NCBI RefSeq assembly: GCF_023715725.1
Contig: NZ_JAMBOT010000006.1
Coordinates: 124,001-188,000, forward strand
Reading direction: 5' to 3'
Origin: Paenibacillus pasadenensis
Lineage (GTDB): Bacteria; Bacillota; Bacilli; Paenibacillales; Paenibacillaceae
DNA length: 64,000 bases
Shown here one piece after another: positions 25,002-33,081 of the stretch; the first letter of the stretch is position 1; each line of letters begins with the position of its first letter. The notes under the pieces were generated by a model. That model made no database searches. It was not told where the DNA came from and saw only the letters and a program-made list of their open reading frames with translations. A program made the translations under genes and the position numbers.

Positions 25002-25832
25002 CTATTTGGCAGGCTTTGCCGGGATGGTAATTGATTCTCCGGCTTTTAAACCGGCATCTGCATCAAGACTATTTATCTCAGCGATGCGGTCCGCATGTTT
25101 TCCCGTGCCATAGAAGCGGACCGAGATACGGTAGAACGTGTCCCCGGGAAGGACGAAATAGGTCGCCGGAAGCTTAACCTTGGAATAGTCAATCTCCTTC
25201 GTTCCATTCGTCGAGGAGCTTGTATCGCCTTTGGAGGGCGGCTTTGAGGAGCTTGGAGGCAGCTTCAGCTTGTCCCCTGGTTTCATGTCGTTTACAAAAA
25301 CGATGCCGTTTTCCTCTGCGATCAGCGAGACATAGTCTTTGGAGCCGTATTTATTGATTGAGATGGACGTCAGCGTATCGCCTTCCTTAACGATATACGT
25401 ACTTGCGGATCCAGAAGCATTCGGTTTCGCCGTAGGTTTTGCAGATGGCTTCCCTGGAGTCTTTGTCGGCTCCGGCTTCTCCGTCGGTTGCGGTGTCGGC
25501 TTCTCGCTTGGCGTGGCTGCCGGAGACGGAGTAGGCTCTTCGTAACCTTCGTCCGGCTCAGAGGAAGGCGTCGGCTCCGGGCTTGGAGACGAGGATGGAA
25601 GCGGCGAGGCCGATGCTTCCTGCGACTCCGTCGGGGTAGGCGAGGGAGATGCTGAAGGCAGCCCGGAGGCGAGCTCCTGTTTGTACTTATCAAAGGGATA
25701 CATGACAAAAAAGAGAGCGAATAACATAACGGCCAGCCCTGCAGCGGCCAGTACTCCGTTTATTAAGGTCGTATTTTTCTTCTTTTTCCGCTCCGATCGG
25801 GAACGGAAGCCGGTTTCAGGCATGTCAGACAT
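25002..25832 (-). CDS. Membrane-anchored protein with two LysM domains
   Basis: The 276-residue protein has a basic N-terminus (RSERKKKKN), one membrane helix (about 24-46), a long Pro/Ser/Thr/Glu-rich linker (about 58-145, wall-spanning) and two LysM domains: YIVKEGDTLTSISINKYG (about 148) and YFVLPGDTFYRISVRFYG (about 226). The C-terminal part should lie outside the membrane and bind peptidoglycan or chitin-like glycans. GAGGAGG precedes the ATG. No catalytic domain is present, so a structural or recruiting role is likely. Confidence 0.85.
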   Translation of the reverse strand: MSDMPETGFRSRSERKKKKNTTLINGVLAAAGLAVMLFALFFVMYPFDKYKQELASGLPSASPSPTPTESQEASASPLPSSSPSPEPTPSSEPDEGYEEPTPSPAATPSEKPTPQPTEKPEPTKTPGKPSAKPTAKPNASGSASTYIVKEGDTLTSISINKYGSKDYVSLIAEENGIVFVNDMKPGDKLKLPPSSSKPPSKGDTSSSTNGTKEIDYSKVKLPATYFVLPGDTFYRISVRFYGTGKHADRIAEINSLDADAGLKAGESITIPAKPAK

Positions 25833-26092
25833 AGAGACCTCCTCAGGAACAATTGCGATTAGATAGAATCAGTTTACCCCAGATTGAAGGCGGCGTAGAA
25901 GAAGATTGGGTTAAATCAGGTCCTTTGGACTAGAAGAATTGATGATTTTTGACAACATGATAAGAAGAAAAATAGTCACAAATCATCCATGTAAAATCTT
26001 TTTCATATGAGTAACTACTGGTATGATAAATAATGACATCTTTTTGGATAAAAAGTGGAAACCAAAAATCAGCTAAAAGGGAGGATTAGATT

Positions 26093-26782
26093 GTGTCATC
26101 TAGGTACCGCAGTAAAGCAAAGAACAACAAAAAACTAGTTATCTTTACGTCCATTATTATTGTTTTATTTATATTACTGTATTTCTTTATTCAAGCCTCC
26201 AAGAGTGGCGGAGAATCAGGCGCCTTTAAACAAGGACCGGATCTTGCAAATCAACCGGTTGAAGGGATGCAGGATGCCAAGGTTTCTATCGTAGAATTTG
26301 GCGATTACAAGTGCCCTTCATGCAAAGCGTGGGGAGAGCAAATTTATCCCAAGCTTAAGGAAGCATATATCGACTCTGGAAAAGTGAAGTTTGCATACAT
26401 CAATGTATTATTTCACGGCGATGAATCCAAGCTGGGTGCACTTGCGGGGGAAGCGGTGTGGAAACAAAATCCAGAAGCCTTCTGGCCGTTTCACAAAGCG
26501 TTATTCGCTGAGCAACCGACGGACAACCATGATGGGCTTTGGATTACGCCTGACAAGATTGAAGAGATTGCAGGTACCATCACACCAGCCATTAATATCA
26601 TACAACTGAAGCAAGATTTAGCGAATCAGTCCAATATTAATGAAGTTAATATTGATGAGCAGCTTGTTCTGGATTTTAACGTACAGCAAACTCCGACGAT
26701 TATGATAAATAATGTTGTAGTTAATAATCCCTTTGATTACGACACGATTGTGAAAATTATAGAAGAACAAGCGAACGAATAA
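26093..26782 (+). CDS. DsbA/BdbD-like membrane-anchored thiol-disulfide oxidoreductase
   Basis: The 229-residue protein has an N-terminal membrane anchor (about 14-34) and a thioredoxin-fold DsbA domain with active site Cys74-Pro-Ser-Cys77 in FGDYKCPSCKAWG. The cis-Pro segment is QQTPTIMINN. It should oxidise or shuffle disulfides in proteins outside the membrane. The usual partner BdbC (DsbB-like) is not next to it. GTG start at 26093 with GGGAGG upstream. Confidence 0.87.
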   Translation: MSSRYRSKAKNNKKLVIFTSIIIVLFILLYFFIQASKSGGESGAFKQGPDLANQPVEGMQDAKVSIVEFGDYKCPSCKAWGEQIYPKLKEAYIDSGKVKFAYINVLFHGDESKLGALAGEAVWKQNPEAFWPFHKALFAEQPTDNHDGLWITPDKIEEIAGTITPAINIIQLKQDLANQSNINEVNIDEQLVLDFNVQQTPTIMINNVVVNNPFDYDTIVKIIEEQANE

Positions 26783-26805
26783 AACCTAATGATATGAAGT
26801 TTATC

Positions 26806-26842
26806 CAAATTGCCGCTTCGTTTAAAAAGAGCGGCAATTTGA
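26806..26842 (+). terminator. Hairpin after the DsbA-like gene
   Basis: CAAATTGCCGCT pairs perfectly with AGCGGCAATTTG, but the following sequence has only a weak T content, so termination is less certain. Confidence 0.5.
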
Positions 26843-27059
26843 AATAAAACAGTAGGGATTTTTATGATAGCTTTTTATATACATACCTCTTATATCAACA
26901 AAACGTGTTTTACTCCGAAAATGTCTTTAAGACGATGACTAGGCTTTGAAATTTTATCAGAAACTGACGCAACTAAAGATATTGGGGAAGACAAGAAACT
27001 CATTGCTGAACAAACGGGCAGTAAAACGCAAATACGACCATATAACAGGAGATGATTGT

Positions 27060-27629
27060 ATGGGGTTTGGCGAGTTCTTGGAGCAACATCTTGGAGAAAT
27101 TCAGTATGGTTTTACACATGACGAGAATGGGGATAGACTCACTTTTCAGATTGTCAAATACGGCGAAGGTCTTCCTTTTGAAGGGGCAGTAACGTATACG
27201 ACGTTAGGCTTAAGCAATGAAGTATTACACTCTCGGCAAAGTGGTAAAAACATCCGACAAGAGTTGGTGTTTGTAGCCCCATCTAATTATAGCGATAGAA
27301 ACATCCCTGGAATACTCCAAAGAGTCGCATCTATGGCAATATCAAGTCGTCATGCATGGTTACGTGGTGATGTAATTGGACCCTACGGAACGATGCTTGT
27401 CGATTCGGAAATGGAGGGTTTGTATGTTGCTCCACCAGTATATTTTCCAGACGATTTTGCAACGTATACGGAGGAGAACGGAAAGCAGATTGTACTGGCC
27501 TGGTTAATACCCGTTACACCTTCAGAGATCCATTTCGTGAACCAAAATGGGTGGGAGCGCTTTGAAGATTTGCTTGAGACTACAAACCCTGATTTAATTG
27601 ATTTCAATCGTAAGAGCATTGTTTCATAA
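27060..27629 (+). CDS. Suppressor-of-fused (SUFU) domain protein, possible orphan immunity protein
   Basis: The 189-residue protein shows the bacterial SUFU pattern: FEGAVTYTTLGLSNEVLH, RQELVFVAP, VYFPDDFATYTEENGKQIV, WLIPVTPSEIHFVNQNGWE. The start ATG 27060 follows AGGAGA; the longer frame from 26946 lacks a ribosome site. SUFU-domain proteins such as B. subtilis YqcF neutralise secreted toxins. No toxin gene is adjacent here, so it may be an orphan immunity gene that protects against relatives. Function inferred from family only. Confidence 0.75.
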   Translation: MGFGEFLEQHLGEIQYGFTHDENGDRLTFQIVKYGEGLPFEGAVTYTTLGLSNEVLHSRQSGKNIRQELVFVAPSNYSDRNIPGILQRVASMAISSRHAWLRGDVIGPYGTMLVDSEMEGLYVAPPVYFPDDFATYTEENGKQIVLAWLIPVTPSEIHFVNQNGWERFEDLLETTNPDLIDFNRKSIVS

Positions 27630-28225
27630 CGGAGTTCTTTATTACACTAACTGAGAACGCTAGCACAATGCGAGCACAGCCGACAATCAATTCGGCTGCT
27701 GCAAATTTTATGAGAGTGAATTTGTATTAAGTCGGGTTTTAAGTGTAAGTGGTAAAGCCATCATTGAAACATAGGCCGAATGAAGTCCGCGGAAATCGTG
27801 GGCTTTGAAACGGCGGTCTTGTGATGTGAGGAGAGTAGCAGTAGTGCGCATATTTAATACGGAAAAGTTGCAGTAACCCCGCCCGGCAGCGAATAAAACC
27901 CAATATTTAGTTAAACGATCCAGGAGCAGTTTGTCATAACGGCAGCTGCTCCTTTTTATTAAGTTAATTATTATCTCATTTTTTTATCTCAGCAATAATA
28001 GGAGTCGTATATTTTTTGTTCCTTGTCGTCAAGAGAGTCCTATCTGGCTAGCAATCATTCCAGCAACGCTTGCATCGGTATTGGCGACTGGTGCAGATTA
28101 TCGTAGATTTTGTATTAATTTTTGTTGTTTTGCTGAATTATGTAGAATTATAGGACTTGTTATACTAATGGAAATGCAAGGGTGAACAGAGGAATGGGAA
28201 CCGACTAAAAATTTCTTAACTTAAA
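27630..28225. other. 596-bp stretch without a recognised gene
   Basis: No frame with a convincing start or family was found. A short basic frame around 27790-27880 looks fossil-like but could not be assigned. The only clear element is the terminator at 27922-27958. Confidence 0.5.
27922..27958 (+). terminator. Isolated intrinsic terminator
   Basis: AGGAGCAG (27922-27929) pairs with CTGCTCCT (27946-27953), then TTTTATT. No intact gene ends just before it, consistent with loss of a gene in 27630-27920. Confidence 0.65.
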
Positions 28226-28240
28226 ATGTAAGCGCTTTTT
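28226..28240 (+). promoter_or_regulatory. Candidate cre (CcpA) site before the GH43 gene
   Basis: ATGTAAGCGCTTTTT matches the cre consensus WTGNAARCGNWWWCA at 13 of 15 positions, about 90 bp before the start codon. It implies repression by preferred sugars. Confidence 0.5.
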
Positions 28241-28327
28241 TGAAGGGAGGAATGTGGGCAGCGAAAAGTATGGCTTCTTACATCTGGTCAGTCGTCGAAT
28301 TTTTTATAAGCAGAAAGGGTGAATGTT

Positions 28328-29935
28328 ATGTTAAAAGTACCAGGGAACTTCGTTTCAAGTAAACTTTTTACTGCAATGGCAACTGTATTATTTATCTTAT
28401 TACTATTTTGTTTTGCGAATTCAGCGAAAGCGGCTCCGGCAACGATCGTGAACAATACCGACTGGTTTGATACGGACGGCAATAAAATCAATGCGCAAGG
28501 CGGATGGATGATGCAGGAGGGTAATACCTTCTACTGGTATGGCTTTGATATATCCCGAAAAGCAGAGGGAATCAAAGAAATTAAATTGTACACCTCCACC
28601 GATTTTAAGTCATGGACAAATCAGGGCAACGTAGTTGATTTTAGCGGATTTCCGGCGGACTTTGCTTTTTCAGATTGGATTGGAAGACTCGTAGTCGCTT
28701 ATAATAGTTCAACTTCTAAATATGTGATGTTGATGGAATGGAATACCTTGGAAACAGGGACTAGAAACAGGCTGGTTTACTTGACGAGCTCATCGATTGA
28801 TGGCCCGTTCACTTATAATAAATATGACGAAAAACCCGGCGGGTACAAAATGGGTGACTTAGGCGGCATTTTTAAAGATGATGACGGAAGTACGTACATT
28901 ACCTTCACCAGTGACGTCACCGGACAAAACGACTCGTTAAAAATCGGTAAATTAGCTGCAAACTATCTCAGCATTGAATCCACTATGATGACGTGGGGAT
29001 TTGGCAATGTGAGAGAAGCTTCTTCATTGATTAAAGTGGGAAGTAATTACTTATTGTCTGCCTCTGAAGCCTACTATTATCAATCCACTCCAACACGTTA
29101 CTCACTGTCGACGAGCTTGTCCTCAGGCTGGTCTAAATCAGGCGGTGATATGATTAAAATGCCTACAAGCCCAACTACAACGAATTCTTTTGATAGCCAA
29201 CATGATCAAATTTTCCCGATTCACGGTACAAACGGTACGATTTATGTTTACTTAGGTGACCGTTGGAGTAATATGGCCAATGGCAGTCAGGGTGTAGGAA
29301 AGAATATGTGGTTCCCGGTAACGTTCGATAGCAATGGAACACCAACGCTCAACGGCTATTCAAGCTGGACGATTGACGCTGCGGCTGGTACTTGGAGTCC
29401 TGTCGTAACTACACAGTCATTATTTTCGGATAATTTCGAAGATGGAAATGCACAGGGATGGACAGGTATAACCGGCGCCTGGTCAATCGTTACAGATGCA
29501 ACTTTTGCATATAAACAGTCCACGAACACCGCGACTGAAGCAGTTACAACGACTGGCAATGCTAACTGGACGGATTATGACGTCCGTGCGGATGTGAATT
29601 TAAAGTCAACCGCAAGCGGGGCCGCGACAGGCATTATTGGCAGATATAAAGATAATAACAACTATTATTTGTTGCGCCTAAGCACAAATCAAGTTCAATT
29701 GCTCAAAAAGGTGAATGGCACATTTTCAACGGTAGCCTCAAAGCCGTATACGGTTAATTTAAATACTGTATATAACCTAAAGCTTTCTATGAAAGGCGGT
29801 TCGCTTGTAGGTTCAGTGAATGGGGTCGAAGAACTTACGGTTAGCGATTCATCGTTAACAACAGGAAAAATCGGTTTCCGTGCGTACAGCCAAGCAGCTA
29901 CGTTCGACAATGTTCAAGTCGTGGGAGTCCAATAG
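28328..29935 (+). CDS. Secreted GH43-family glycosidase with C-terminal lectin-like module
   Basis: The 535-residue protein has a signal peptide (hydrophobic core FTAMATVLFILLLFCFANS, then AKA). Residues 40-360 form a five-bladed propeller typical of GH43: DWFDTDGNKINAQGGWMMQ, YTSTDFKSWTNQG, DGPFTYNKYDEKPGG, and REASSLIKVGSNYLLSAS with the probable acid Glu. The opening motif resembles subfamily 24 exo-beta-1,3-galactanases. Residues 368-535 are a beta-sandwich module (FSDNFEDGNAQGWTGITGAW). ATG 28328 was chosen over GTG 28319 because AAAGGG overlaps the latter. It likely trims galactan-type side chains; the substrate is inference. Cre site upstream. Confidence 0.8.
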   Translation: MLKVPGNFVSSKLFTAMATVLFILLLFCFANSAKAAPATIVNNTDWFDTDGNKINAQGGWMMQEGNTFYWYGFDISRKAEGIKEIKLYTSTDFKSWTNQGNVVDFSGFPADFAFSDWIGRLVVAYNSSTSKYVMLMEWNTLETGTRNRLVYLTSSSIDGPFTYNKYDEKPGGYKMGDLGGIFKDDDGSTYITFTSDVTGQNDSLKIGKLAANYLSIESTMMTWGFGNVREASSLIKVGSNYLLSASEAYYYQSTPTRYSLSTSLSSGWSKSGGDMIKMPTSPTTTNSFDSQHDQIFPIHGTNGTIYVYLGDRWSNMANGSQGVGKNMWFPVTFDSNGTPTLNGYSSWTIDAAAGTWSPVVTTQSLFSDNFEDGNAQGWTGITGAWSIVTDATFAYKQSTNTATEAVTTTGNANWTDYDVRADVNLKSTASGAATGIIGRYKDNNNYYLLRLSTNQVQLLKKVNGTFSTVASKPYTVNLNTVYNLKLSMKGGSLVGSVNGVEELTVSDSSLTTGKIGFRAYSQAATFDNVQVVGVQ

Positions 29936-29963
29936 AACGTTACAACGAAACTGGAATGCATAT

Positions 29964-30009
29964 AAAAGCTTACTAACAGCAGAGGCTCTGCTGTTAGTAA
30001 GCTTTTTTT
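29964..30009 (+). terminator. Very long intrinsic terminator after the GH43 gene
   Basis: An uninterrupted stem of about 19 bp (AAGCTTACTAACAGCAGA with its complement) around GGC is followed by seven T. Confidence 0.9.
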
Positions 30010-30604
30010 CTATAGTCGATTTATTTTACAATTCAGCACTCCGTTTCAGTCGCTATTTTAAACAAATCTTTCATCTCTATACCTAACTGTTACGAATTTT
30101 TGATTACTAATCAGCGTGGATAGCCTTCCGGACTGACCGCACGAAAAGGGCTTGATTTACCAATGCGCAGACCGGAAAAGTTAATTCAGTTGTTAAAAGT
30201 ATGTTAATTTGTTCTTTCTGACTTAGACTATGTTATGCTACCAGCAAGCGTTCTCCATGGCTATTTCAATGGGAAAGCGCAAAATTTACTGCTATATGGT
30301 ATCGGTATCAGAAACATGGTTTAAGGGCCGCTTCAGTGTAGATTACAAATTCAACGCCGGTATTCTTGGAAGCCCTTGGGTCGGTCTGAAGTATTTTGAA
30401 GCGTTATTCAATTCCTGCGAAGCCAAAAAGCTTATCCGAAATACGTTAATCATCATCTGATCAGATCTACATGCTGTTAGGGGTTATTCAGCAGGATAAT
30501 GCCTATGATGTGAAAGCGATTCCAGAAAATTGCAAGTTTTGAATCTTGATGAAAACGCACTCTGCGTTATTCATAGATCAATTTTGGGAAAAGGGGTTTA
30601 CAGC
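30010..30604. other. 595-bp stretch with no convincing gene
   Basis: A frame at 30230-30460 encodes a 76-residue peptide with no ribosome site or family resemblance. No promoter could be assigned with confidence for the lipoprotein gene at 30605. Possibly decayed regulatory gene sequence. Confidence 0.4.
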
Positions 30605-32311
30605 ATGAGTAAAAAGTGGGGAAGACTAGTGGCTGTACCGTTAATGGTGGCCACACTGTTAGCTGGCTGCTCCAATGCAGGCAACAATGAGCCGGCGGCG
30701 TCAGATTCGCCTTCCGACAAACCGGCTACATGGATTGCGGACCGCAAAATTAAAGGCCTGATCTTTATGGGAACCGACGATCAAACCTCAGACATCAACC
30801 CTGAGATTCTGGCCGAAATTAAAAAACGTACGGGTATCGAGTACGAAGTAGAAATTATGAAAGCGAACAAGGCTATCGAAGGTTTGACTGCCGGATTAGC
30901 CTCGGGAGACCTGCCGGACTTTATCTCCTTTTACCTGAACAACAGCGGCCGCCAGGAAATGCCGGTCGTGTTGAAAGCGGCTCGTGAGGGAATGTTCACC
31001 GATCTGACGCCGCTCATTAAAGAGACAAAAGTGTACAGCAAATACCTTGAGAAAGGTTACCTGCCTAATGATACAAACTACGGCGTTATGTTCCGTCCGG
31101 AATTTAACGGCTCCACCTACTTTATTCATATGAACGTTAACCGTGAAGGCGGAAAACCTGGCAAGCTGATCAGCGGTCCGTATATCCGCAAGGATATCGC
31201 GGAAGCTCTCAAAATCGATCCGTCCTCAATTAAAACGCATGAGCAGCTGTACGACCTAGCAAAGAAAATTCAAGCCGGCAATTTCAAAGACAACAACGGC
31301 AACCCGATTACGCCGATTGGACCTGGCTACTGGGGCGGTAAAGAGCTCGGCCAAATTTTCAACGATCTGCAATGGGGCGACACGGATCAATGGATTTACC
31401 AAGGAAAAGACGGTAAAATCCTGCACGAAAGCCAAACGCCTGTAGCTATGCAAAAGGTTGAATACATGCAGAAGCTGCTGAAAGAAAAGCTTATGCATCC
31501 AGAGTTCTTCACGATCGATCAAAGCCGTGCCGAAGAAGGCGCCCTGAACGGTTCATGGGGCATCGTCGGCGATATGCACAGCTATCTGCCATTTAATCAG
31601 GACCTGCATTACCTGCCGCTCGGTCCTTTCAACAACGTAGACGGCGATCCGTACCAAATGCAAATCGACTTCAAGGGCGGATACAATGCGTGGGCGATTC
31701 CTTCCACGACGAAAAATCCGGAGGATATCGTCAAGTTTGCCGACTTTATGGCAAGCCGTGAGGGCAAGCTGCTGTGGAGATACGGTCTGGAAGGCCGCGA
31801 CTACACGCTAGATGACAAAGGAAATCCGGTTCCGAAACAAGAAGTGCTCGATTTGAAGGAATCTAACGCTGCAGAGGCGAAAAAGCTTGGCTTTGCAGGA
31901 GCAGGAAATTACTGGGGCGAGATTCTTGGTCAAACCGACACTGACTACATGGCAGACTTTGGCGAAGAGAGCTACGGCGATACAGTGAGCGGGGCATCTG
32001 AGCTTGGCCTTAAAGCAGCGGAGTTCTACAAATTGGATGAAAAAATCGCAAATGCAAATGTCGTTGACGCTTATACGCCAAAATCTTTCCTGGGCGAATT
32101 TGCAACGGGTACAGATCTTAATGCGGCATTCGGTAACTACAAGGACAGCCTCGTTAAAGCTTATTACAGCGACAGCAAAGAGGAAGCGCAACAAATTCTG
32201 GACGGCGCGCTGAAACAATTGCAAGCGGCCAACCTGGACGGCTATCTCAAGCTGCTTGAAGAAAAGAACAGCAACGAATTGACCAAAATCAAGTTTAAGC
32301 CATCTCGTTAA
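30605..32311 (+). CDS. Extracellular solute-binding lipoprotein (LplA/YtcQ type)
   Basis: The 568-residue protein has a lipoprotein signal peptide (LLAGCSN) and the long periplasmic-binding fold of the LplA/YtcQ group: SGDLPDFISFY, GPYIRKDIAEALKI, ALNGSWGIVGDMHSYLP, GYNAWAIPSTTKNPEDIVKF, DFMASREGKLLWRYGLEG. Such proteins feed oligosaccharides to LplB/LplC permeases. ATG 30605 follows AAAGGGG. The permease genes expected next are missing; only a fragment of one remains at 32410-32605. It may work with permeases elsewhere or be non-functional. Confidence 0.9.
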   Translation: MSKKWGRLVAVPLMVATLLAGCSNAGNNEPAASDSPSDKPATWIADRKIKGLIFMGTDDQTSDINPEILAEIKKRTGIEYEVEIMKANKAIEGLTAGLASGDLPDFISFYLNNSGRQEMPVVLKAAREGMFTDLTPLIKETKVYSKYLEKGYLPNDTNYGVMFRPEFNGSTYFIHMNVNREGGKPGKLISGPYIRKDIAEALKIDPSSIKTHEQLYDLAKKIQAGNFKDNNGNPITPIGPGYWGGKELGQIFNDLQWGDTDQWIYQGKDGKILHESQTPVAMQKVEYMQKLLKEKLMHPEFFTIDQSRAEEGALNGSWGIVGDMHSYLPFNQDLHYLPLGPFNNVDGDPYQMQIDFKGGYNAWAIPSTTKNPEDIVKFADFMASREGKLLWRYGLEGRDYTLDDKGNPVPKQEVLDLKESNAAEAKKLGFAGAGNYWGEILGQTDTDYMADFGEESYGDTVSGASELGLKAAEFYKLDEKIANANVVDAYTPKSFLGEFATGTDLNAAFGNYKDSLVKAYYSDSKEEAQQILDGALKQLQAANLDGYLKLLEEKNSNELTKIKFKPSR

Positions 32312-32329
32312 GACAGCTTCTAGAGACTA

Positions 32330-32366
32330 ACAGGCGGCGGCAAACGCTCCGCCGCCTGTTTTATTA
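32330..32366 (+). terminator. Intrinsic terminator after the solute-binding protein gene
   Basis: ACAGGCGGCGG (32330-32340) pairs with CCGCCGCCTGT (32349-32359), then TTTATTATT. Confidence 0.88.
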
Positions 32367-32382
32367 TTAAGGAGGAGTAAGT

Positions 32383-32605
32383 ATGGAGAATGAATTTTAT
32401 AAGCTAGACAGCAATGGCTGCATACACCCTGAAAAGCAAAACGATTCCGGGCGGGCAAATTCTTTATAATGTTTTATCTTTTAAAGCACGTTGTTTAGCC
32501 GCGGTAGTATTCCGACGGACATGTTGTACAAATCGCTGCATCAACTGGATAATATCTGGATTTACGTGCTTCCGGGTCTATACAGCGCTTGGAACATGAT
32601 TCTGG
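32383..32605 (+). pseudogene. Fragment of an LplC/YtcP-type sugar ABC permease, frameshifted
   Basis: Frame 1 from about 32411 reads AAYTLKSKTIPGGQILYNVL. After a shift near 32490 the other frame reads RGSIPTDMLYKSLHQLDNIW and VYVLPGLYSAWNMILA. Together they match the central part of YtcP/LplC permeases (…GGLIPTYLLxKSL…VYVLPGLxSxxN). A GGAGGAG and ATG at 32371-32385 precede it but open only a 28-codon peptide. Both the N-terminus and the EAA loop region are missing. Confidence 0.6.
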
Positions 32606-32922
32606 CAACAGAGAATACATGCGAATCCATTTTGGATGCCATTAAAAACGGAAGCTTCTATGTATCCAGCGGATACGGGTTTGACTCCATCGAGACGAAC
32701 GAAGGCACCATTACGGTCAACCTGCGTTCCAACACGCTGCTGGATAACATGTATAAATATATAAGCTTTTTTGGCAAAGATGGCCACGTCTTGTATGAGA
32801 CGTCTGGCAGGCTGACGCAGGTCAAGTACGAGTGCAAGGGCGATGAAGGGTATGTGCGGGTTGCAGCTTATTTGGAAGGAGGATATGCGGCGTTTTCACA
32901 GCCTTTATTTATCGAGGCCTAA
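32606..32922 (+). pseudogene. C-terminal fragment of a CehA/McbA-like PHP metallohydrolase
   Basis: In frame with the permease piece, the sequence continues ENTCESILDAIKNGSFYVSS, then VNLRSNTLLDNMYKYISFFG and EGYVRVAAYLEGGYAAFSQP. This is the pattern seen at the C-terminus of PHP-type metal-dependent phosphoesterases of the CehA group, where the catalytic metal-binding part would come first. That part is absent. The abrupt change from membrane to PHP sequence at about 32605 marks a deletion that joined two genes. Confidence 0.55.
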
Positions 32923-33081
32923 CACATAACGAGGGATAATCAATTTCACGCAAGCTGTACCATACGCTCAAGCCCTGTTTTCCGTAAGATGACCAAGCGA
33001 TGTTAATGCGTTCTGCCGGCCAGACGTTTCATCCGGACTCATCCATAAAAAAACGGAATCACCCAAAGGAGCCGTGTATGA

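Noticed and set aside
25339-25708. Gly/Val- and Arg-rich frames overlapping the LysM gene
   Set aside because: They are reverse and shifted readings of the Pro/Ser/Thr repeat codons of the LysM linker.
27740-27890. Possible insertion-sequence end or structural RNA
   Set aside because: No inverted terminal repeats, transposase fragment or consistent stem set could be found.
30230-30460. A 76-residue plus-strand gene
   Set aside because: No ribosome site, no family pattern, and an unusual Cys/aromatic-rich composition.
32491-32922. An intact 143-residue gene
   Set aside because: The peptide is half permease and half metallohydrolase tail, without a start signal; it is better explained as a deletion scar.
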